NCBI RefSeq assembly: GCF_014201355.1
Contig: NZ_JACHEG010000002.1
Coordinates: forward strand, 248,001-312,000
DNA: 64,000 nt
Source of the DNA: Aliirhizobium wenxiniae
GTDB taxonomy: Bacteria > Pseudomonadota > Alphaproteobacteria > Rhizobiales > Rhizobiaceae
Direction: 5' to 3'
The translations under genes were made by a program, and so were the position numbers. The notes under the pieces are model-generated. The model made no database searches. It saw nothing but the letters and a program-made list of their open reading frames with translations, and was not told where the DNA came from. How positions within the stretch are numbered: position 1 is the first letter of the stretch; every line of letters begins with the position of its first letter. Below are positions 54,326 through 63,066 of this stretch, piece after piece.

Positions 54326-55828
54326 ATGGACCAGTCGGCTTCACAATCCTTCGACATCAACCATTCCAACGAATGGGAAGACGATACGCTGCATGAAGAA
54401 TGCGGCGTGTTCGGCATTCTCGGCCATCCGGATGCGGCAACGCTGACGGCACTTGGTCTGCATGCCCTTCAGCATCGTGGCCAGGAAGCCGCCGGTATCG
54501 TTTCCTTCGACGGCCTGCGCTTCCATTCGGAACGCCGCATGGGCCTCGTCGGCGACCATTATACGGACCCGGCGACGCTGGCGAAGCTGCCGGGCAACAT
54601 CTCCATCGGCCACGTCCGTTATTCGACGACCGGCGAAGTGGCGCTCCGCAACGTGCAGCCGCTGTTTGCCGAACTGGAAGTCGGCGGTATCGCGATTGCC
54701 CATAACGGCAACTTCACCAACGGCCTGACGCTTCGCCGTCAGCTGATCGCCGGTGGCGCCATCTGTCAGTCGACCTCCGATACCGAAGTCGTCCTCCACC
54801 TCATCGCCCGCTCCCGCTATACATCGACGGCCGACCGCTTTATCGATGCTATCCGCCAGATGGAAGGCGGTTATTCGATGGTGGCGATTACCCGCACCAA
54901 GCTGATCGCCGCCCGCGATCCCACCGGCATCCGCCCGCTGGTCATGGGCGAACTCGACGGCAAGCCGATCTTCGCGTCGGAAAGCTGCGCACTCGACATT
55001 ATCGGCGCAAAATTCGTCCGTGACGTCGAGAACGGCGAAGTCATCATCTGCGAAATCCAGCCGGATGGCTCGATCTCGATCGACGCCCGCAAGGCCGGCA
55101 ACGGCCAGCCGGAACGCCTCTGCCTGTTCGAATATGTCTATTTCGCCCGTCCGGATTCGGTCGTCGGCGGCCGCTCGGTTTATGTCGCGCGCAAGAACAT
55201 GGGCATCAATCTCGCCAAAGAAGCTCCGGTCGATGCCGATGTCGTCGTGCCGGTTCCCGATGGCGGCACGCCGGCGGCGCTCGGTTATGCTCAACAGAGC
55301 GGCATTCCGTTCGAATACGGCATCATCCGCAACCATTATGTCGGCCGTACCTTCATTGAGCCGACGCAGCAGATCCGCGCTTTCGGCGTGAAGCTGAAGC
55401 ATTCGGCCAACCGGGCGATGATCGAAGGCAAGCGCGTCGTGCTGGTCGACGATTCGGTCGTTCGCGGCACCACGTCGCTGAAGATTGTGCAGATGATCCG
55501 CGATGCCGGCGCCAAGGAAGTGCACCTGCGCGTTGCCAGCCCGATGATCTATTATCCCGACTTCTACGGCATCGATACGCCGGATCGGGAAAAGCTGCTC
55601 GCCAACCAGTATGAAAGCCTGGAAGCGATGTGCAAATACATCGGTTGTGACAGCCTTGAATTCCTGTCGATCAACGGCCTCTACCAGGCCGTCGGCGGCG
55701 AGGATCGCAATGACGCACGTCCGCAGTTCACCGACCACTATTTCACCGGCGACTACCCGACCCGTCTTCTCGACAAGGACGGTGAAGCTGTGGGCCGCAA
55801 GGTCTCGCTGCTTGCAAGCAACGGCTGA
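54326..55828 (+). CDS. purF: Amidophosphoribosyltransferase
   Basis: PurF makes phosphoribosylamine from PRPP and glutamine, the first step of purine synthesis. In this 500-aa protein a short N-terminal propeptide ends before the catalytic cysteine in HEECGVFGILG (Cys26), the glutaminase block HALQHRGQEAAGIVSF follows, and the PRPP loop RVVLVDDSVVRGTTSLK lies near residue 375. The propeptide and later cysteines fit the Fe-S-type PurF. Two hairpins follow the stop. Confidence 0.97.
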   Translation: MDQSASQSFDINHSNEWEDDTLHEECGVFGILGHPDAATLTALGLHALQHRGQEAAGIVSFDGLRFHSERRMGLVGDHYTDPATLAKLPGNISIGHVRYSTTGEVALRNVQPLFAELEVGGIAIAHNGNFTNGLTLRRQLIAGGAICQSTSDTEVVLHLIARSRYTSTADRFIDAIRQMEGGYSMVAITRTKLIAARDPTGIRPLVMGELDGKPIFASESCALDIIGAKFVRDVENGEVIICEIQPDGSISIDARKAGNGQPERLCLFEYVYFARPDSVVGGRSVYVARKNMGINLAKEAPVDADVVVPVPDGGTPAALGYAQQSGIPFEYGIIRNHYVGRTFIEPTQQIRAFGVKLKHSANRAMIEGKRVVLVDDSVVRGTTSLKIVQMIRDAGAKEVHLRVASPMIYYPDFYGIDTPDREKLLANQYESLEAMCKYIGCDSLEFLSINGLYQAVGGEDRNDARPQFTDHYFTGDYPTRLLDKDGEAVGRKVSLLASNG

Positions 55829-55837
55829 GCCTTAAGG

Positions 55838-55866
55838 AACGGGTGAGGCAAGCTGCCGCACCCGTT
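55838..55866 (+). terminator. First hairpin after purF
   Basis: AACGGGTG and CACCCGTT pair around a 13-base loop and are followed by TCC. Confidence 0.55.
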
Positions 55867-55888
55867 TCCAATATCGGATAAACGCTTT

Positions 55889-55919
55889 AGAAGGCTGCGG
55901 AAACGCGGCCTTCTTTTTT
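55889..55919 (+). terminator. Second, strong terminator after purF
   Basis: AGAAGGC-t-GCG and CGC-g-GCCTTCT pair around GAAA and run into TTTTT, a canonical Rho-independent signal. Confidence 0.9.
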
Positions 55920-55949
55920 GCCGCAATGACAAGGGACAGGGAGCGGGAC

Positions 55950-56690
55950 ATGACGATTGACCTCAAGGGCAGGATTGCGCTTGTAACCGGCGCATCGCGC
56001 GGTATCGGCTATTTCACGGCAATCGAACTGGCAAAGGCGGGCGCGCATGTGATTGCCTGCGCTCGCACGGTCGGCGGGCTGGAGGAGTTGGATGACGTGA
56101 TCAAGGCTGCCGGCGGCTCGGCGACGCTCGTCCCCTTCGATCTTTCCGACATGGAAGCGATCGACAGGCTGGGGGCATCGATCTATGAGCGCTGGGGCAA
56201 GCTCGACATTCTCGTTGCCAATGCCGGCATTCTCGGTGTCATCGCACCGGTAGCCCATGTCGAGGCGAAGACCTTCGATCGCGTCATGACCACCAATGTC
56301 ACCTCTATGTGGCGGCTGGTCCGGTCGCTGGAGCCACTGCTCGTCAAGTCCGACGCTGGCCGCGCGATCCTGCTTTCTTCGGGTGTCGCGACCAATCCCC
56401 GCGCGTTCTGGGGCGCTTATGCGATGTCGAAGGCGGCGGTCGAGACCATGGGCCGGATCTGGGCCGAAGAAATGGCGCATACGCCGCTGAAGATCAACAT
56501 GGTCAACCCGGGCGCCACCCGCACTGCCATGCGCGCCCAGGCCATGCCTGGCGAAGACCCGGAAACCCTGCCGCATCCTTCAGAGGTCGCCGCAAAAATC
56601 CTGCCGCTCGCTTCGCCCGAAACGACCGACAGCGGTCGCCTGTTCGTCGTGCGCGAGAACCGGTTCGTCGATTACCGGCTGCCGGAGTGA
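55950..56690 (+). CDS. SDR family oxidoreductase
   Basis: A 246-aa NAD(P)-dependent short-chain dehydrogenase: cofactor motif IALVTGASRGIGYFTAIELA (about residues 9-28), LDILVANAGILG, catalytic SSGVATNPRAFWGAYAMSKA (Ser, Tyr and Lys). The substrate is unknown; in other Rhizobiales a similar SDR often follows purF. GGGAGCGGGAC precedes the ATG at 55950. Confidence 0.92.
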   Translation: MTIDLKGRIALVTGASRGIGYFTAIELAKAGAHVIACARTVGGLEELDDVIKAAGGSATLVPFDLSDMEAIDRLGASIYERWGKLDILVANAGILGVIAPVAHVEAKTFDRVMTTNVTSMWRLVRSLEPLLVKSDAGRAILLSSGVATNPRAFWGAYAMSKAAVETMGRIWAEEMAHTPLKINMVNPGATRTAMRAQAMPGEDPETLPHPSEVAAKILPLASPETTDSGRLFVVRENRFVDYRLPE

Positions 56691-56783
56691 AGAAAGCACG
56701 GCGCGATAAGATCCGGCATGACTTTGGCTGCGGCTCCCCTAACTTGATGACGCAGACCTGAAACATCACACCATGCCGGAGAC

Positions 56784-57380
56784 TTGTCCTTGCCGTTCGA
56801 ACATTTCTCGCTTGAACATCTGATTTCCCAATATGGCGTGCTCGCCGTGTTTCTGGGGGCAGCCTTCGAAGGCGAGACGGCGGTATTTCTTGGCGGAATT
56901 TTCGCTCACCGGCATTTCATGTCCTGGTGGGAAGCGGCGGCGGCTGCAGCAATAGGTTCATTTGCGGCGGATCAGGCGTGGTTCTTCGCCGGGCGTTATG
57001 CCAACCGGCTGGCACTGGTTCAACGCTTCCTGAAAACCGATGCGGCACAGAAGGTCAGTCAGCTTCTCGAAGCCCATCCGACCGGCTTCATCCTCGCCTT
57101 TCGCTTCATCTATGGCATGCGAACGGTCAGCCCGATTGCAATCGGCCTAAGTTCCGTGCCGGCGCTTCGCTTCGTGATCCTCAATTTCATCGCGGCCGTG
57201 GTCTGGGCAGTGCTGATCACCACGATCGGTTATCTGTTCGGCAATGCGGTGGAGATGCTGTTCGGGCGATTGAAGCTGCATCTCCATATGCTGATCGCCA
57301 TCGCCGCGATTGCAGTCATCCTCGCCGCCCTCGCCTATCTCATCCGCCGGCAGATGCGCGGAGGGTCAGCCACGCGATGA
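56784..57380 (+). CDS. DedA family membrane protein
   Basis: DedA/SNARE-associated family proteins act as undecaprenyl-phosphate or phospholipid flippases in several bacteria. The 198-aa protein has FLGAAFEGETAVFLGGIFAH, GSFAADQAWFFAGRYANRLA, and the typical RFIYGMRTVSPIAIGLSS motif with its arginines, plus four to five hydrophobic segments. Start codon is TTG: 56784 (used) or 56790; GGAG at 56778-56781 fits the second better. It converges with the TetR gene. Confidence 0.86.
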   Translation: MSLPFEHFSLEHLISQYGVLAVFLGAAFEGETAVFLGGIFAHRHFMSWWEAAAAAAIGSFAADQAWFFAGRYANRLALVQRFLKTDAAQKVSQLLEAHPTGFILAFRFIYGMRTVSPIAIGLSSVPALRFVILNFIAAVVWAVLITTIGYLFGNAVEMLFGRLKLHLHMLIAIAAIAVILAALAYLIRRQMRGGSATR

Positions 57381-57395
57381 AGGGGTTGCCCTTCC

Positions 57396-58010
57396 TCATC
57401 CGGCTTTCGTGAGACCGGCTGCCACAAGCGGCTCGATCAGCAGGCAGGCGTCATCGACCAGCCGTTTCGACAGCGCCGGATGTTCCTGGTCGAACTGTCT
57501 TATCGCTTTCAATGCATAGAGCAGCATCCAGGCGCGCTGATCGACATCGGACGGTATCGAGCTGCCATCGACGAGCGCCAGCACAGCCGTCAGCTTCTCC
57601 AGCATCTGGCGGCGCAGGCCGGCGCGGCGAAGCGAACCGTCCTCGCGGGCATCGGCCAGAACAAGAGCCGCCGCCCTCTCCGTCTGAAGCCCGCGCATCA
57701 TCGCCACCAGTGCCCGGGCAACCTCGCGAGCCGATGCGCTTGCGGCAATCGCCACCACCTTTTCCAGCTCGTCGGTCAGATGCGCGCCATACCGGTCCAT
57801 GATCGCCTGGGCGAGCGCATCCTTTGTCGGGAAGAAGCGGTAAAGCGAGCCGATCGCCGTGCCCGATTGTGCGGCCACTTCCGACATGGTCACGGCTCGA
57901 TAGCCAAGCGTGGCGAACAGGCCGATCGCGGTTTCGACGATGGCCGCCACCCGTTCGTGACCACGTTTACGCTTGGGTTCCACCGCCTTTGGCGGCTTCG
58001 CGGTTGACAT
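57396..58010 (-). CDS. TetR family transcriptional regulator
   Basis: The 204-aa protein has the TetR helix-turn-helix (HERVAAIVETAIGLFATLGY, AVTMSEVAAQSGTAIGSLYR, FFPTKDALAQAIMDRYG; about residues 18-75) and a variable helical ligand domain. A perfect 10-base-arm palindrome lies 25 bases upstream at 58035-58060, between this gene and the YecD-like hydrolase, and is the likely operator for autoregulation and for control of the two genes downstream. The start at 58010 suits the family; the longer frame to 58139 does not. Confidence 0.9.
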   Translation of the reverse strand: MSTAKPPKAVEPKRKRGHERVAAIVETAIGLFATLGYRAVTMSEVAAQSGTAIGSLYRFFPTKDALAQAIMDRYGAHLTDELEKVVAIAASASAREVARALVAMMRGLQTERAAALVLADAREDGSLRRAGLRRQMLEKLTAVLALVDGSSIPSDVDQRAWMLLYALKAIRQFDQEHPALSKRLVDDACLLIEPLVAAGLTKAG

Positions 58011-58034
58011 TTGCGAGGCGATCCTCAAATAGGA

Positions 58035-58060
58035 GTTATGCGAGTACATCCTCGCATAAC
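58035..58060. promoter_or_regulatory. Palindromic TetR operator candidate
   Basis: GTTATGCGAG (58035-58044) and CTCGCATAAC (58051-58060) are exact inverted copies around TACATC. The spot lies between the divergent TetR gene and the hydrolase gene. Confidence 0.7.
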
Positions 58061-58170
58061 ATGATGCAGACCTCTCGTCATCCCGCCGCGGGATTATCCC
58101 GCGCCGCCCTGCCGATCCGGCCTGTTGTTCATCTTGCACGCATCCGACCCGAATTTGCGAAAGACGTCAC

Positions 58171-58728
58171 ATGCTCGCACTCGATCCCAAAACCACCGCG
58201 CTTGTTCTCATCGATCTGCAGAAGGGTATTCTCGCCATGAATACGGCGCCGCATGCCAGCGCCGATGTTCTCGCCAGAGGCCGCCAGCTGGCGGATGTCT
58301 TCCGCAAGGCAAATGCGCCGGTGGTTCTGGTCAATGTCGATTTCGGCCCGGACTTCGGCGATGCGCCGCGCGGCCTCACCGATGCCGCTGCCGGTCGCGA
58401 CTATCCGGAGGACTGGACGGTGCTGGCCGAAGGCCTGCAGCAGCCGGGAGATCTCATCGTGACCAAGCATCAATGGGGTGCCTTCCACGGTACCGATCTC
58501 GACGTCAAGCTTCGCCGTCGCGGCATTCGAACCGTCGTGGTCGCCGGCATCGCCACCAATTTCGGTGTCGAATCGACGGTCCGCGCCGGTTGGGAGCATG
58601 GCTATAACATGGTCGTTATCGAGGATGCCTCGACCGGCGTTTCGGCCGAATTGCACGAGATGGCCTTCAAGTTCATCTTCCCTCGCATCGCACGCGTAAC
58701 AACAACCGCGGACCTCTCACTTGACTGA
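58171..58728 (+). CDS. Isochorismatase-family (YecD-like) cysteine-hydrolase-fold protein, Cys replaced by Gly
   Basis: The 185-aa protein has the family fold with Asp in ALVLIDLQKGI (about residue 15) and Lys in VTKHQWGAFHGTDLD (about 98), but the catalytic cysteine position, usually ATNVCVESTAR, reads IATNFGVESTVRAGWEHGY here. The E. coli YecD family also has Gly at this site, so it is a known subgroup rather than a fresh mutation, and its chemistry is unclear. It is followed within 30 bases by an AbrB-type transporter and is probably TetR-controlled. Confidence 0.88.
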   Translation: MLALDPKTTALVLIDLQKGILAMNTAPHASADVLARGRQLADVFRKANAPVVLVNVDFGPDFGDAPRGLTDAAAGRDYPEDWTVLAEGLQQPGDLIVTKHQWGAFHGTDLDVKLRRRGIRTVVVAGIATNFGVESTVRAGWEHGYNMVVIEDASTGVSAELHEMAFKFIFPRIARVTTTADLSLD

Positions 58729-58756
58729 TCGCCCGATATCCGAGGAGCCCGACGAC

Positions 58757-59833
58757 GTGTCCTCAAACCACCGCTGGCTGAGGCAGGCCGCGGCCCTGCC
58801 GCCGGCGGCGCGCTGGCTGGTCCTTGTGGCAGGCTCGCTGCTTATCGGCTGGCTTCTCGAACTCCTGCATCTGCCGGCCGCATTGCTGCTCGGCCCGATG
58901 GCAATGGCAATCGCCATGGCGTTGTCGGGCATGAGTTTCCGCATGCCGAAGCTGGCGTTCAACGGCGCTCAGGCGGTCATCGGGGTGATGATCGCCTCCA
59001 ACATGCCGCCGTCGATCTTCTCGGAACTGGCGGCCCAATGGCCGATCTTCGCACTCGGCATCCTCGCCACCGTGATCGCTTCGGCGGCGCTCGGTGCGCT
59101 GATGGTCCGGGCGCGGATCTTTCCGGGCACGACGGCAGTATGGGGTTCTTCGCCCGGCGCCGCCTCTGTCATGGTGCTGATGTCCGAAAGCTATGGCGGC
59201 GACATGCGGCTCGTCGCCTTCATGCAGTATCTGCGCGTCGTCTGCGTGGCGCTTGCCGCGACCATGGTTGCGCGCCTCTTCGGCGTTACGCCGGCCGCCT
59301 CACAAAGTATCGACTGGTTCCCTGCCCTTTCCCCTCTTGCCGTTCTGGCAACCCTGGCCGTTGCCTTCGGCTCGGCCTGGATCTGCGGCCTGATGCGCGT
59401 TCCCGGAGCATCGTTTCTCGGGCCGCTGGCCGGCTGTCTTATCGCCAAGTTCGGCTTCGGCATGCCGCTCGTGCTTGCGCCATGGATGCTCGCCATTGCC
59501 TATGCCCTGGTCGGCTGGGCTATCGGCGGGCGGTTCACGCGCGAGGTCGTCGCTTATGCTGCGCGCAACTTCCTGCGCGTGCTCGGCTCGATTATCTGTC
59601 TTCTTCTGATCTGCAGCGGGTTTGCCGCCATACTCGTATTTTTCGCCGGCATCGATCCCTTGACGGCCTATCTGGCGACCAGCCCCGGCGGGGCCGATTC
59701 GGTCGCCATCATCGCCGCCTCGACCAATGTCGACGTGCCCTTCGTGATGGCGATGCAGATCGGTCGCTTTCTTGTCGTGGTGCTGACCGGGCCGATGCTC
59801 GCCAAGGCGATCGTGCGCCATATGTCTGGTTGA
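58757..59833 (+). CDS. AbrB family (AimA-like) transporter
   Basis: The 358-aa protein has about ten hydrophobic segments with the duplicated AbrB pattern: LLLGPMAMAIAMALSGMSFR and GAQAVIGVMIASNMPPSIFS in the first half, FLGPLAGCLIAKFGFGMPLV and TSPGGADSVAIIAASTNVDV in the second. The family has been annotated as ammonia monooxygenase regulators but is a transporter fold. GTG at 58757 follows CGAGGAG; a TTG at 58721 lacks a ribosome site. Substrate is unknown. Confidence 0.84.
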   Translation: MSSNHRWLRQAAALPPAARWLVLVAGSLLIGWLLELLHLPAALLLGPMAMAIAMALSGMSFRMPKLAFNGAQAVIGVMIASNMPPSIFSELAAQWPIFALGILATVIASAALGALMVRARIFPGTTAVWGSSPGAASVMVLMSESYGGDMRLVAFMQYLRVVCVALAATMVARLFGVTPAASQSIDWFPALSPLAVLATLAVAFGSAWICGLMRVPGASFLGPLAGCLIAKFGFGMPLVLAPWMLAIAYALVGWAIGGRFTREVVAYAARNFLRVLGSIICLLLICSGFAAILVFFAGIDPLTAYLATSPGGADSVAIIAASTNVDVPFVMAMQIGRFLVVVLTGPMLAKAIVRHMSG

Positions 59834-60037
59834 TCAGACGGCTCTTGTGCACTTGACCAAACAGCCGGCACACGCCATAACCGACCCCATGAAAACGACG
59901 ATTTCCATTTGTGGGAACATTATCCGCTAGCGTTCGCGCTGGTCCGGCCGTTTTCGTCTCTCGAAAAGCCTTGAAGACAAACGCCCCGGTCCGGTACCGG
60001 CCGCGGCATGTCTGGCTGACCTTGGGAGAATTTTTCG

Positions 60038-61435
60038 ATGAGCGCCACGCTCAAGCTATACAATACCTTGATCCGCGAGAAATCGGTGTTCCAGCCGATC
60101 GATGCCGACAACGTGCGCATGTATGTCTGCGGCCCGACGGTCTATGATTTCGCCCATATCGGCAATGCCCGCCCGGTCATCGTGTTCGACGTGCTGTTCC
60201 GGCTGCTCGGCCATGTTTATGGCGAGACCCATGTCACCTATGCCCGCAACATCACCGACGTCGACGACAAGATCAACGCGCGGGCGCTGCGCGATTTTCC
60301 GCATCTGCCGCTCAATGACGCGATCCATGCGGTGACGGAAAAGACGGCGCAGCAGTTCCATGCCGATGTCGCGGCGCTGGGCTGCCTCGAGCCGACCATC
60401 GAGCCGCGCGCCACCGACAATATCACCCAGATGATCGATATCATCGAAAAGCTGATCGCCCGCGGCCATGCCTATGTGGCGGAAGGCGAGGTGCTGTTCG
60501 ACACCAAGTCGATGACGGATTACGGCCAGCTTTCCAAACGCCCGCTCGACGAGCAGCAGGCAGGCGCGCGCGTCGCCGTCGATGCGCACAAGAAGAACCC
60601 CGGCGATTTCGTCTTGTGGAAGCTGTCTTCCGACAACGAACCCGGCTGGGAAAGCCCCTGGGGTCGTGGCCGGCCGGGCTGGCATATCGAATGCTCGGCG
60701 ATGAGCGGCCGTTATCTCGGCGAGGTGTTCGACATCCATGGCGGCGGGCTGGACCTGATCTTCCCGCATCATGAAAACGAGATCGCCCAGTCGCGTTGCG
60801 CCCACGGTACGCAGGTAATGGCGAATGTCTGGATGCATAACGGCTTCGTGCAGGTCGAAGGCAAGAAGATGTCGAAATCCGACGGCAACTTCATCACCAT
60901 CAACCAACTCCTGGAGACCGACACGTTCGGCGGTCGCAAGTGGCCGGGCGAAGTGCTACGGCTTGCGATGCTGATGACGCATTACCGCGAGCCGATCGAT
61001 TTTTCGGTGAAGCGGCTCGAGGAGGCCGAAAGGCTTCTGGCCAAATGGCCGGCGGTCGACCCGTCCGAGATCCCGGCAGGCACCGCCCCCTGCCCGATCG
61101 TGCTCGAGGCGCTTGCCGACGATCTGAACACAGTGGCCGCCGTACAGCGTATCCACGCGCTGGCGCAGGAAGCCAATGCCGACAAGACGCTTCTGCCGAT
61201 GTTTGCCGCCAGTGCCGCACTTCTCGGTGTGCTGCCGAAGAAAACGGAAGTCGACGAAGCGCTTGCGGGTGCCGTCGATGCGCTGGTCGCCATGCGGCTC
61301 GAAATGCTGAAAGCAAAGAACTTTGCCGAGGCAGACAAGATCCGCGACGAACTCTCGGCCAAGGGCATCCAGCTGAAGGACGGCAAGGATGCCGCAACCG
61401 GCGAGCGGGTCACGACCTGGGAGCTGAAGCGGTAG
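60038..61435 (+). CDS. cysS: Cysteinyl-tRNA synthetase
   Basis: CysS charges tRNA-Cys. The 465-aa protein has [20 protein letters not shown] with the HIGH-like motif (HIGN) and zinc-binding Cys, [18 protein letters not shown], and [11 protein letters not shown] (KMSKS, about residue 277). The C-terminal anticodon domain is complete. A 204-base gap upstream contains no gene. Confidence 0.97.
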   Translation: MSATLKLYNTLIREKSVFQPIDADNVRMYVCGPTVYDFAHIGNARPVIVFDVLFRLLGHVYGETHVTYARNITDVDDKINARALRDFPHLPLNDAIHAVTEKTAQQFHADVAALGCLEPTIEPRATDNITQMIDIIEKLIARGHAYVAEGEVLFDTKSMTDYGQLSKRPLDEQQAGARVAVDAHKKNPGDFVLWKLSSDNEPGWESPWGRGRPGWHIECSAMSGRYLGEVFDIHGGGLDLIFPHHENEIAQSRCAHGTQVMANVWMHNGFVQVEGKKMSKSDGNFITINQLLETDTFGGRKWPGEVLRLAMLMTHYREPIDFSVKRLEEAERLLAKWPAVDPSEIPAGTAPCPIVLEALADDLNTVAAVQRIHALAQEANADKTLLPMFAASAALLGVLPKKTEVDEALAGAVDALVAMRLEMLKAKNFAEADKIRDELSAKGIQLKDGKDAATGERVTTWELKR

Positions 61436-61460
61436 GATGGTTACGGCAGCGGCAGTTGTT

Positions 61461-61664
61461 ACCCCCCTCTGCCCTGCCGGGCATCTCCCCCACAAGGGGG
61501 GAGATCAGCAGGTGGCACCGTCTCTGCTTAAAAAAGACTATAGTGCCGTGTTCGCCTCACCGCGAGAGGAAAGCTGCAATCTCACCCTTGGATTGACGTG
61601 GCGGGTTCGCTACTCTCCGATCTCCCCCCTTGTGGGGGAGATGTCCGGCAGGACAGAGGGGGGT
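61461..61664. repeat. Pair of 46-base inverted repeats before the DUF559 gene
   Basis: Left arm 61461-61506 begins ACCCCCCTCTGCCCTGCCGG and right arm 61619-61664 is its inverted copy with a few mismatches, around a 112-base middle. Each arm also has a small internal palindrome (CTCCCCCACAAGGGGGGAG). The arm wording is a dispersed repeat of rhizobial genomes. No gene is evident in the middle. Confidence 0.75.
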
Positions 61665-61703
61665 GATCTCCACTGCGCAGCAGAGCTCAACGAGGAGCAT
61701 GAC

Positions 61704-62066
61704 ATGCCGCATGCCCCTGTTCCGCCCAAGCTTCGCAACAATGCCAAGAGCATGCGCAAGGTGATGACCAATGCGGAGCTGAAGCTCTGGAACGCCATCC
61801 GCGCCCATCGCCTGATGGGCCTCGGCTTTCGCCGCCAAGTGCCGATTGCGGGATACATTGCTGATTTCGCGTGTCCTACTCATCAACTTATCATCGAGGT
61901 CGATGGCTCGCAGCACGGCAGCGATCACGACCTCGCTTATGACACCGCAAGAACGCAGCGCCTGCAAAAGGACGGCTGGACGGTTTTGCGTTTCGGGAAC
62001 GACGATGTCTTGACGGATATCGACAATATCTGCCTGCATATCCTCAAGACAGTCGGGGAGGCATGA
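61704..62066 (+). CDS. DUF559 (endonuclease-like) protein
   Basis: The 120-aa protein shows the DUF559 core LRNNAKSMRKVMTNAELKLW, GLGFRRQVPIAGYIADFACP, and LIIEVDGSQHGSDHD, an E-x-D/E-x-K-like PD-(D/E)XK arrangement seen in Vsr-type nucleases, though target and activity are unknown. CGAGGAGC precedes the ATG at 61704. Longer in-frame extension back to 61437 runs through the repeat and is not a gene. It overlaps the next gene's start region. Confidence 0.82.
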   Translation: MPHAPVPPKLRNNAKSMRKVMTNAELKLWNAIRAHRLMGLGFRRQVPIAGYIADFACPTHQLIIEVDGSQHGSDHDLAYDTARTQRLQKDGWTVLRFGNDDVLTDIDNICLHILKTVGEA

Positions 62067-62068
62067 TG

Positions 62069-62560
62069 ATGACCCAGATCCATACCGGTGGCTGCCAGTG
62101 CGGGGCGATCCGTTATCGTGCGGAAGGCGAGATAGGCTTTCCGCATGTCTGTCACTGCCGCATGTGCCAGAAGGCGGCGGGGAGTTATTTTCTGCCGTTC
62201 GGCGGCGTTCTGTATGAGAATTTCAAACTCACCCGCGGCGAGCCGGCATGGTTCAGGTCCTCCGACACCGTGCGGCGCGGCTTCTGCCGCGATTGCGGCA
62301 CGCCGCTGTTTTACGACGGCGGGCACGATCATGTGAGCATTACGCTCGGCTCCCTCGATGCTCCGGAAACCGTAAAGCCGGACATGCAGACCAATCTCGA
62401 GTGCAAGATGCCCTGGTTCGGCGAGCTTGACGGCCTCCATCATGAGCCCGGCATGGATACGACGCCGGAACAGGCTGCCGAGATTGCCAAAGGCAGCCGG
62501 CAGCATCCTGACCACGATACGCAACATTGGCCCAAAACGGCATCGGAGCTCTGGATTTGA
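62069..62560 (+). CDS. GFA family zinc protein 1
   Basis: GFA (glutathione-dependent formaldehyde-activating enzyme-like) proteins have a Mss4-like zinc fold. This 163-aa product has HTGGCQCGAIRYRAEG, CHCRMCQKAAGSYF and GFCRDCGTPLFYDGG, giving C-x-C, C-x-C-x2-C and C-x2-C zinc positions. Three adjacent ATGs (62063, 62066, 62069) exist; GGAGG at 62057-62061 fits 62069. Formaldehyde activation itself is disputed for the family. It is the first of three tandem paralogues. Confidence 0.88.
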   Translation: MTQIHTGGCQCGAIRYRAEGEIGFPHVCHCRMCQKAAGSYFLPFGGVLYENFKLTRGEPAWFRSSDTVRRGFCRDCGTPLFYDGGHDHVSITLGSLDAPETVKPDMQTNLECKMPWFGELDGLHHEPGMDTTPEQAAEIAKGSRQHPDHDTQHWPKTASELWI

Positions 62561-63062
62561 CCCATCACGTCCATACCGGCGGCTGCCAGTGCGGAGCTGT
62601 GCGTTTCGTCATAGAGGGCAAGCCGAGCCAATCGTCGATCTGTCACTGTCGCATGTGCCAGAAGGCGTTCGGCGCCTATTACGCGCCGCTGATCTCGACA
62701 CGCGGCGCAAGTTTTCGCTGGACGCGCGGAATACCGAAACAGTTTCCGTCGTCGAACCATGTCGTGCGCGGTTTCTGCGGCAATTGCGGAACGCCGCTAA
62801 CCTATGAGGCTGCCGACGGGCTTGCCGTTTCCGCCGGTGCGCTGGACGATCCTTCGGCGCTGCCGCCATCGATCCAATATGGCGTCGAGGCGAAGGTGCC
62901 GTTCGTCGATCACCTCGGCGCGCTTCCGGCGCACCACACGATGGACGATATCGCGGAAGCCCCCTTCCTTGCCGATATTGTTTCCAACCAGCATCCCGAC
63001 CACGACACGGAAACCTGGCAACCGGTTCCAGCCTTAGGCGGAACCAACAAGGAGGATGAGGC

Positions 63063-63066
<4 letters not shown>
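62557..63066 (+). CDS. GFA family zinc protein 2
   Basis: A 169-aa paralogue of the preceding gene, starting at TTG that overlaps its stop (TTGA), with CGGAG eight bases upstream. Zinc motifs: VHTGGCQCGAVRFVIEG, CHCRMCQKAFGAYYAP, GFCGNCGTPLTYEA. It ends [20 protein letters not shown], sharing the HPDHDT motif with both neighbours. Function unknown beyond the fold. Confidence 0.87.

Noticed and set aside
54341..55738. Minus-strand 465-codon frame opposite purF
   Set aside because: purF is complete with catalytic Cys26 and the PRPP loop; the antisense frame is a codon-bias shadow.
58078..58110. Part of a dispersed palindromic repeat (TCATCCCGCCGCGGGATTAT)
   Set aside because: It resembles one half of the repeat at 15333-15415 but is too short and diverged to call.
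61437..61703. N-terminal extension of the DUF559 protein
   Set aside because: The frame crosses the inverted-repeat element; the ATG at 61704 has CGAGGAGC upstream and starts the conserved part.
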